Below, in pieces: positions 59,984 to 64,000 of a stretch of DNA of 64,000 bases. The translations under genes were made by a program, and so were the position numbers. Numbering within the stretch: the first letter of the stretch is position 1; each line of letters begins with the position of its first letter. The notes under the pieces were generated by a model, which had not been told where the DNA came from, searched no databases, and saw only the letters and a list, made by a program, of their open reading frames with translations. Origin of the DNA: Mycolicibacterium fortuitum subsp. fortuitum (lineage in GTDB: Bacteria > Actinomycetota > Actinomycetes > Mycobacteriales > Mycobacteriaceae); contig NZ_AP025518.1 in NCBI RefSeq assembly GCF_022179545.1, positions 1,240,001 through 1,304,000 of the forward strand, read 5' to 3'.

Positions 59984-62095
59984 ATGAATGAACCCCGTCC
60001 CACCTCCGACCCGGACGATGATCCGCGGTTGGCGCCGCTGCTGGCGTGGCGTCAGCAGCTGCTCGACTCGGGCGCAGTGGCTCCCCGCAGCTTCAAGGAA
60101 GCCCATGTGCGGCTGGTGTTGCGGTCGGGCCTGACCGACGTCGAGAGGATCCGGGCGATGCTGCCCGGGTCGGTGGCCGAGCACGCCGAGGACATGGCCC
60201 GGGTGCTGGCCGAGTTGGGTGGCGGGAGTACCGAGCCCGACGCCGCGTCCGGGCGGCACCGGTCTGGTCAGTCGGTTCCCGAGGCCAGGCCCGAGCCGAG
60301 GCCCGAGCCCGAAGCCACGGCAGAGTCTGCGACCGAAACCGTGGAACAACCGGTAGCGCAGGAGCCGCCGGTCGTGGCTACGCCTCCCGCTGCGCCGCCT
60401 CCTGCCGAAACACCGCTGAGCGCAGCCGATTTCGCGGCTTTCACGTTCGCCGCACAGCAGCCGCCGCAGCACAACATCGCGTTGCGGCGCCGCCCGGACG
60501 GTGCCGCGTTGGACCTGAGCTGGCCGGCCTACGAATCGGCCGGCGCGGTGGTGCTCTACCGGCTGGTCAGCGCCGAGGGGGACGCGCCGTATTCGCCGGA
60601 CCGGGCGGATCTGGTGGCTGCCACCGCAATTCCGTACGCCGAGGACGCCAGGCCGGCGAGATCGGCGGCCCGCCACTACCAGGTGTGGGTGAACGTCGGG
60701 CCGTCGCGTGCCGAGGCGCTCGCCGCCCAGCCGGTGCTGTACGCCGCCGGAGTGCTGGTCAGCCCCCTCACCGACTTCGACATCCGGGAGGACTCCGGGC
60801 GCGTCATCGGGCAGTGGGCGGTGCCGCCCGGGGTGAGCGCGGTGTTCATCTACCGAATCCCGGCCGAGGACGCCGGGCGCGACGGACCCCAGTACCGGAT
60901 CCTGGCCGACAGTCCCAATCTTTCCGGGTTCATCGACACCGACACCGTCCGCGGCCAGCGCTATCTGTACCGCGCGCGCTGCGCGGCCACGGTGGACGGC
61001 GTGCTGCGGCTGTCGGAGGCAGTCGAGGCCGACATCGAGGTATCGGCGGTGCTGGAGCCGGTCACCGATCTGGCGGTGGTGGCCGGTGGTGACGGCTCGG
61101 TGTTCGACCTGACCTGGACGCCTCCGCCCGCCGGACGGGTGGTCATCTACCGCAGCGAGAACGGGCCCAACGCGGGTGCCGATTCCGCCGAACTCTCCGA
61201 GGACGCGCTCGAGCAGGTGGGACTCACCCCGGAGCTGCAGCTGACACAGCCGGTGGTGACGCGCCGTGCCGCCGACGGCCGCCCGGAGTCGGTGTTGGTC
61301 GCGGTGTCCTGGCCGGCGGACTGGAGCCGTGCCTACCTGACCCCGGTGACCTTGCTTGGCGGGCGTGCCCTGCTGGGCAAGACGCTGTCATCGGTGCGCA
61401 CCGGCACGATCACCGACATCGAACTGGCCGAGTACTGCAACAAGCAGGTGCTGACATTCGACTGGCCGGACGGCGCCGCCGGGGTTGTGATGTACCTGGC
61501 CCCGAAGGGCCACGATCCGCGAGACGGGCTCACCGGCAAGTCTTTCGAGATCTCGCTGCAGGAGTACGAGAAGTACGGCGGCATGCAGTTGACCGGGCAG
61601 CTACCGGTGGGTGGCTGCTCACTGCACCTGGCGCCGGTGGCGTTTTCCGGCGGGCGGCGGGTCACCGGCGCGGTCACCAGCACGGAGTACGCCGGTCTGC
61701 TCCGGCTGCAGTACGCCGTCCAGATCATGCGCGACCCCAACGGTTTTCCGGTTTCCGCCACCATCGCGATGCGCTCCGAACACGACCTGCCAGGGTCTCC
61801 GGCGTTCGTGTTGGTCAACAATCCGCAGCGGATTCCGCTGGGTGTGCACGACGGCCAGGCCGTCGACGTGGCGCCTCTGACCGAGCAGGGTCAGATCGCC
61901 GACCGGCCGTCGAAGGAACTGCGCTGGACGGCGCTCACCACCACCGGCACGGGCGAGCTGTGGGCCGCTGATGTGCGTGGCCTGCAAGGATGGATCAGGT
62001 TGTTCGTGAACACCCCCACGCCCGCGCGGTTGCGGGTCATCGCCCTGCTCGACCCGCCGGTGGAGACCCTGCGACTCACCCCGCCGGCGCGATGA
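59984..62095 (+). CDS. Fn3-like multidomain protein of the GTPase-associated operon
   Basis: This 703-residue protein has a helical domain at residues 10-78 (LLAWRQQLLDSGAVAPRSFKEAHVRLVLRSGL), a Pro/Glu/Thr-rich linker at 79-150, then three or four fibronectin type III-like beta domains. These are seen as repeats of LSWPAYESAGAVVLYR, GRVIGQWAVPPGVSAVFIYR, FDLTWTPPPAGRVVIYRSE and LTFDWPDGAAGVVMYLAPK. No signal peptide or membrane helix is present, so the domains are cytoplasmic, unlike most Fn3 domains. It probably acts as a scaffold or binding partner of the GAP1 protein. The stop overlaps the next start (ATGA). Confidence 0.82.
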   Translation: MNEPRPTSDPDDDPRLAPLLAWRQQLLDSGAVAPRSFKEAHVRLVLRSGLTDVERIRAMLPGSVAEHAEDMARVLAELGGGSTEPDAASGRHRSGQSVPEARPEPRPEPEATAESATETVEQPVAQEPPVVATPPAAPPPAETPLSAADFAAFTFAAQQPPQHNIALRRRPDGAALDLSWPAYESAGAVVLYRLVSAEGDAPYSPDRADLVAATAIPYAEDARPARSAARHYQVWVNVGPSRAEALAAQPVLYAAGVLVSPLTDFDIREDSGRVIGQWAVPPGVSAVFIYRIPAEDAGRDGPQYRILADSPNLSGFIDTDTVRGQRYLYRARCAATVDGVLRLSEAVEADIEVSAVLEPVTDLAVVAGGDGSVFDLTWTPPPAGRVVIYRSENGPNAGADSAELSEDALEQVGLTPELQLTQPVVTRRAADGRPESVLVAVSWPADWSRAYLTPVTLLGGRALLGKTLSSVRTGTITDIELAEYCNKQVLTFDWPDGAAGVVMYLAPKGHDPRDGLTGKSFEISLQEYEKYGGMQLTGQLPVGGCSLHLAPVAFSGGRRVTGAVTSTEYAGLLRLQYAVQIMRDPNGFPVSATIAMRSEHDLPGSPAFVLVNNPQRIPLGVHDGQAVDVAPLTEQGQIADRPSKELRWTALTTTGTGELWAADVRGLQGWIRLFVNTPTPARLRVIALLDPPVETLRLTPPAR

Positions 62096-64000
62096 CCACG
62101 CGCTACGGCCAGTTGGCCTACACCTCGTTCGACAAGGTCGGATCCGCGGGCGGGTGGCAGGTGAAAGAGTCGACCGGAGGGTTGACCGACGACGAGACGC
62201 AGCAGCTGATCGCCGGCGTGCGCACGGTGTTCAACCCCGTGCAGCCGTTGCCCTCCTATCCGACTCCTGAGCAACTGGAGGGCGGTCCGCGCCGGTTGGC
62301 CTACCGCCCGCTCGACAGCGGCGCGGCCGGCTACTGGCATTCGATTCCGGCTGGGTCCGACAGCACCGGCCGCCCGGGCAATGTGTTCGCCCACGTGTTG
62401 CTGGATCGTCAGCCCGATGCCGCTCGGCGGCCGATCGAGTGGTGGCGGTCGGCCCAATGGCTGCGGCCGTACGGGCCGGCGGCGGTCGCCCGTGCCGCCT
62501 TGCCGCCGCACGCGCCCGAGCCGGGCTCGGTGGTGACCAAGGACAGCGTGATCGCCTTCGCGCTCGATCCCAGCACCTGGCGGCTGACCACGCTTTTCGG
62601 GCTTCTCGATGCGGTCGTCGCCGCGCTCGCCGGTGGACCCCCGGTGGTGTTGGGGGCTGAGTCGGTCGAATCGGCCGCGCAGTGGATCGGTTTGGTCAGT
62701 TTCCTCATGTCGTCGGGAACCGCGGCCGAATTGGGTTTCTCGACCTTCGACCGCGCTGATCAAGTGGCCCTGGCGCTGCAGAGCGGCCAACACCTGACCG
62801 CGGTGCCGCTCGGCGATCTGGGCGCGGTGCCGGCCGGAGTGGTCGGCATCGGGGAGACGGATCTGATCTCGCTCGGCGAACTGGGCGGGGAGCCGCACCG
62901 CACCTCGTCCGGGCAGCCCATCGAGGTCACCGCCTGGTCGGCGATGGCGCAGGTGGTGTTGCTGGACCCGGACTCGGCGCGGCCGCTGCTCGACGACATC
63001 GACCGGTTCGCCGCGGAGGTCTCCGATGCCGGATTGCACCCGGCATGGCCGATGGCGATGGCGGTGGCGGCCAACGCGGAGTTTGCCGATGCGATCGATG
63101 AGGCGCACGAGGTCATCACCACGTTCTCGCCGCCGGGAGTACCCGCGGGATCTGTTGCGGCCCAGGTCATTGCCGGTGTGCTGAGCGACGTGGTGGGGAC
63201 CAGCACCGCGGAGGCCTGGCGGGCGGTGCAGAGCCTGCCCAATGGTGCTGCCGCTGATTACGCCGACGTGAGCTATCTGTGCCGGGCGCTGGCCGATGAC
63301 GCCTGGTTGACCCAGGCGGGGCCGGTTCCGTTGGGGCCGAGGACATTTCACCGTGTGACGCCGCCGGAGGAGGTGCGGTCGGCGATCGGTCCCGCGCTGC
63401 AGCGCGCGCGGGAAGCCGGCCCCGAGCGGGTGCTCAAGGTGGTGGATCTGCTGCTGCGAGCCGGCGTGCAGGACGACCGGCTGGTGGCGTCGCTGCGCAC
63501 CGAGGTGGTGGCGGCACTCGACGACCCGGCGCGCGCGGCCGAATTGAGCCGGCGTCTCGGCGCCGAGGGCAAGCTGACATTGGCTGCGGCACTCCTGCGC
63601 ACCTCGGCCGGTGATGTGGCGGCCGGCGTGATCGGTGACGGGCTGCTGGACTGGCTGGCCGAGGGCGTCGAAATGCCTACTGTCGCTGAGCTTTCGCAGG
63701 CGCGACCGTGGGATTCAGGATGGACCCGAGCGGCGGTGCGTGGGGTGCGGGCAGTGCGGCGAGGCCCCTACGCGCCGGGTGATCGCGTTGCCGAACTCTG
63801 GTGGCTCGGTGTGTCAGGTTCGCCGCGGTTCGTCCAGATCGCCGGCGACTCTGTGTGGGACCCGGCCGATCTGCTGGCCGTCGTGGGCGACGGCGCATTG
63901 CCAGGCGCCGCGGCCTTCCGCACGCTGTTGGGCGCTCCTGACTCACCCGACCTGGATCGGCTGGCCGCCAAGGTGATCGACGGCAATGACGACAGTGCCG
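62092..64000 (+). CDS. GTPase-associated protein 1 (GAP1-type), N-terminal part; runs off the window
   Basis: The frame is open from ATG 62092 to the right edge (636 residues) with no stop. It begins TTRYGQLAYTSFDKVGSAGGWQVKE and has the core YRPLDSGAAGYWHSIPAG and RPGNVFAHVLLDRQ, which fit the N-terminal domain of GTPase-associated protein 1 (N2 type). A helical middle follows, with LTTLFGLLDAVVAALAGGPPVVLGAE and later armadillo-like helices. Such proteins are known by comparative genomics to accompany TRAFAC-type double GTPases in bacteria. The ATG overlaps the Fn3-like stop. The biochemical role is unknown; the GTPases should lie downstream. Confidence 0.83.
   Translation, partial: MTTRYGQLAYTSFDKVGSAGGWQVKESTGGLTDDETQQLIAGVRTVFNPVQPLPSYPTPEQLEGGPRRLAYRPLDSGAAGYWHSIPAGSDSTGRPGNVFAHVLLDRQPDAARRPIEWWRSAQWLRPYGPAAVARAALPPHAPEPGSVVTKDSVIAFALDPSTWRLTTLFGLLDAVVAALAGGPPVVLGAESVESAAQWIGLVSFLMSSGTAAELGFSTFDRADQVALALQSGQHLTAVPLGDLGAVPAGVVGIGETDLISLGELGGEPHRTSSGQPIEVTAWSAMAQVVLLDPDSARPLLDDIDRFAAEVSDAGLHPAWPMAMAVAANAEFADAIDEAHEVITTFSPPGVPAGSVAAQVIAGVLSDVVGTSTAEAWRAVQSLPNGAAADYADVSYLCRALADDAWLTQAGPVPLGPRTFHRVTPPEEVRSAIGPALQRAREAGPERVLKVVDLLLRAGVQDDRLVASLRTEVVAALDDPARAAELSRRLGAEGKLTLAAALLRTSAGDVAAGVIGDGLLDWLAEGVEMPTVAELSQARPWDSGWTRAAVRGVRAVRRGPYAPGDRVAELWWLGVSGSPRFVQIAGDSVWDPADLLAVVGDGALPGAAAFRTLLGAPDSPDLDRLAAKVIDGNDDSA

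Overview
The window looks like the chromosome of a rapidly growing mycobacterium (Mycobacterium/Mycolicibacterium). It is GC-rich and uses many GTG starts. It carries F420-dependent enzymes, type VII secretion signals, RpfA, FprB and SepH. Its backbone follows the M. tuberculosis order around Rv0860-Rv0889: fadB, ercc3, the Rv0862/Rv0863 homologues, moaC2-mog-moaE2, rpfA, moaD2-moaA2, yccF, cspB, the Rv0875-Rv0882 homologues, sepH, serC, an AurF-like oxygenase, fprB and citA. No rRNA, tRNA, IS element or CRISPR array was recognised. Names come from motif recognition by eye; no database search was possible.

Layout. (1) 1-15.7 kb, accessory between fadB and ercc3: an S9 peptidase, two F420/FMN split-barrel proteins, a TetR-controlled flavin monooxygenase, a four-gene unit encoding two type VII-tagged peptidoglycan hydrolases each followed by a lipoprotein, an F420 luciferase-like oxidoreductase, SDR/LysR/MFS genes, and a decayed alcohol dehydrogenase remnant. 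(2) 15.7-24.8 kb: XPB helicase and its conserved neighbour, molybdopterin genes, and rpfA behind a CRP-type site and a c-di-AMP (ydaO-type) riboswitch. (3) 24.9-40.1 kb: CspB, a CPWA-type glutathione-transferase homologue, small exported and membrane proteins, MarR and rRNA methylase genes, an orphan AbiEi/DUF559-like protein, sepH, serC, map, and a diiron oxygenase next to the ferredoxin reductase FprB. (4) 40.1-45.3 kb: a tightly overlapping minus-strand unit for vitamin precursor uptake (YkoE-like S component, fused EcfA ATPase, EcfT, P-loop kinase, PnuC, NadR). (5) 45.3-49.8 kb: VOC protein, citrate synthase, pdxH, MFS exporter, TetR. (6) 50.1-64 kb: one long plus-strand operon encoding a small Gly/Pro protein, a three-helix membrane protein, a secreted/membrane-anchored vWA protein, a tubulin-like protein, a large two-helix membrane protein, an Fn3-like protein, and a GTPase-associated protein (GAP1-type) that runs off the window.

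The last region is the best candidate for a poorly characterised biological system. Spacing between its last five genes runs from a 4-base overlap to a 4-base gap. It joins an extracytoplasmic ligand-binding-type module (vWA with intact MIDAS) to a cytoplasmic tubulin-superfamily NTPase and a GAP1 protein, so the unseen downstream genes probably encode the GTPases. The type VII hydrolase/lipoprotein pairs and the combined cAMP/c-di-AMP control of rpfA are the next most interesting items.
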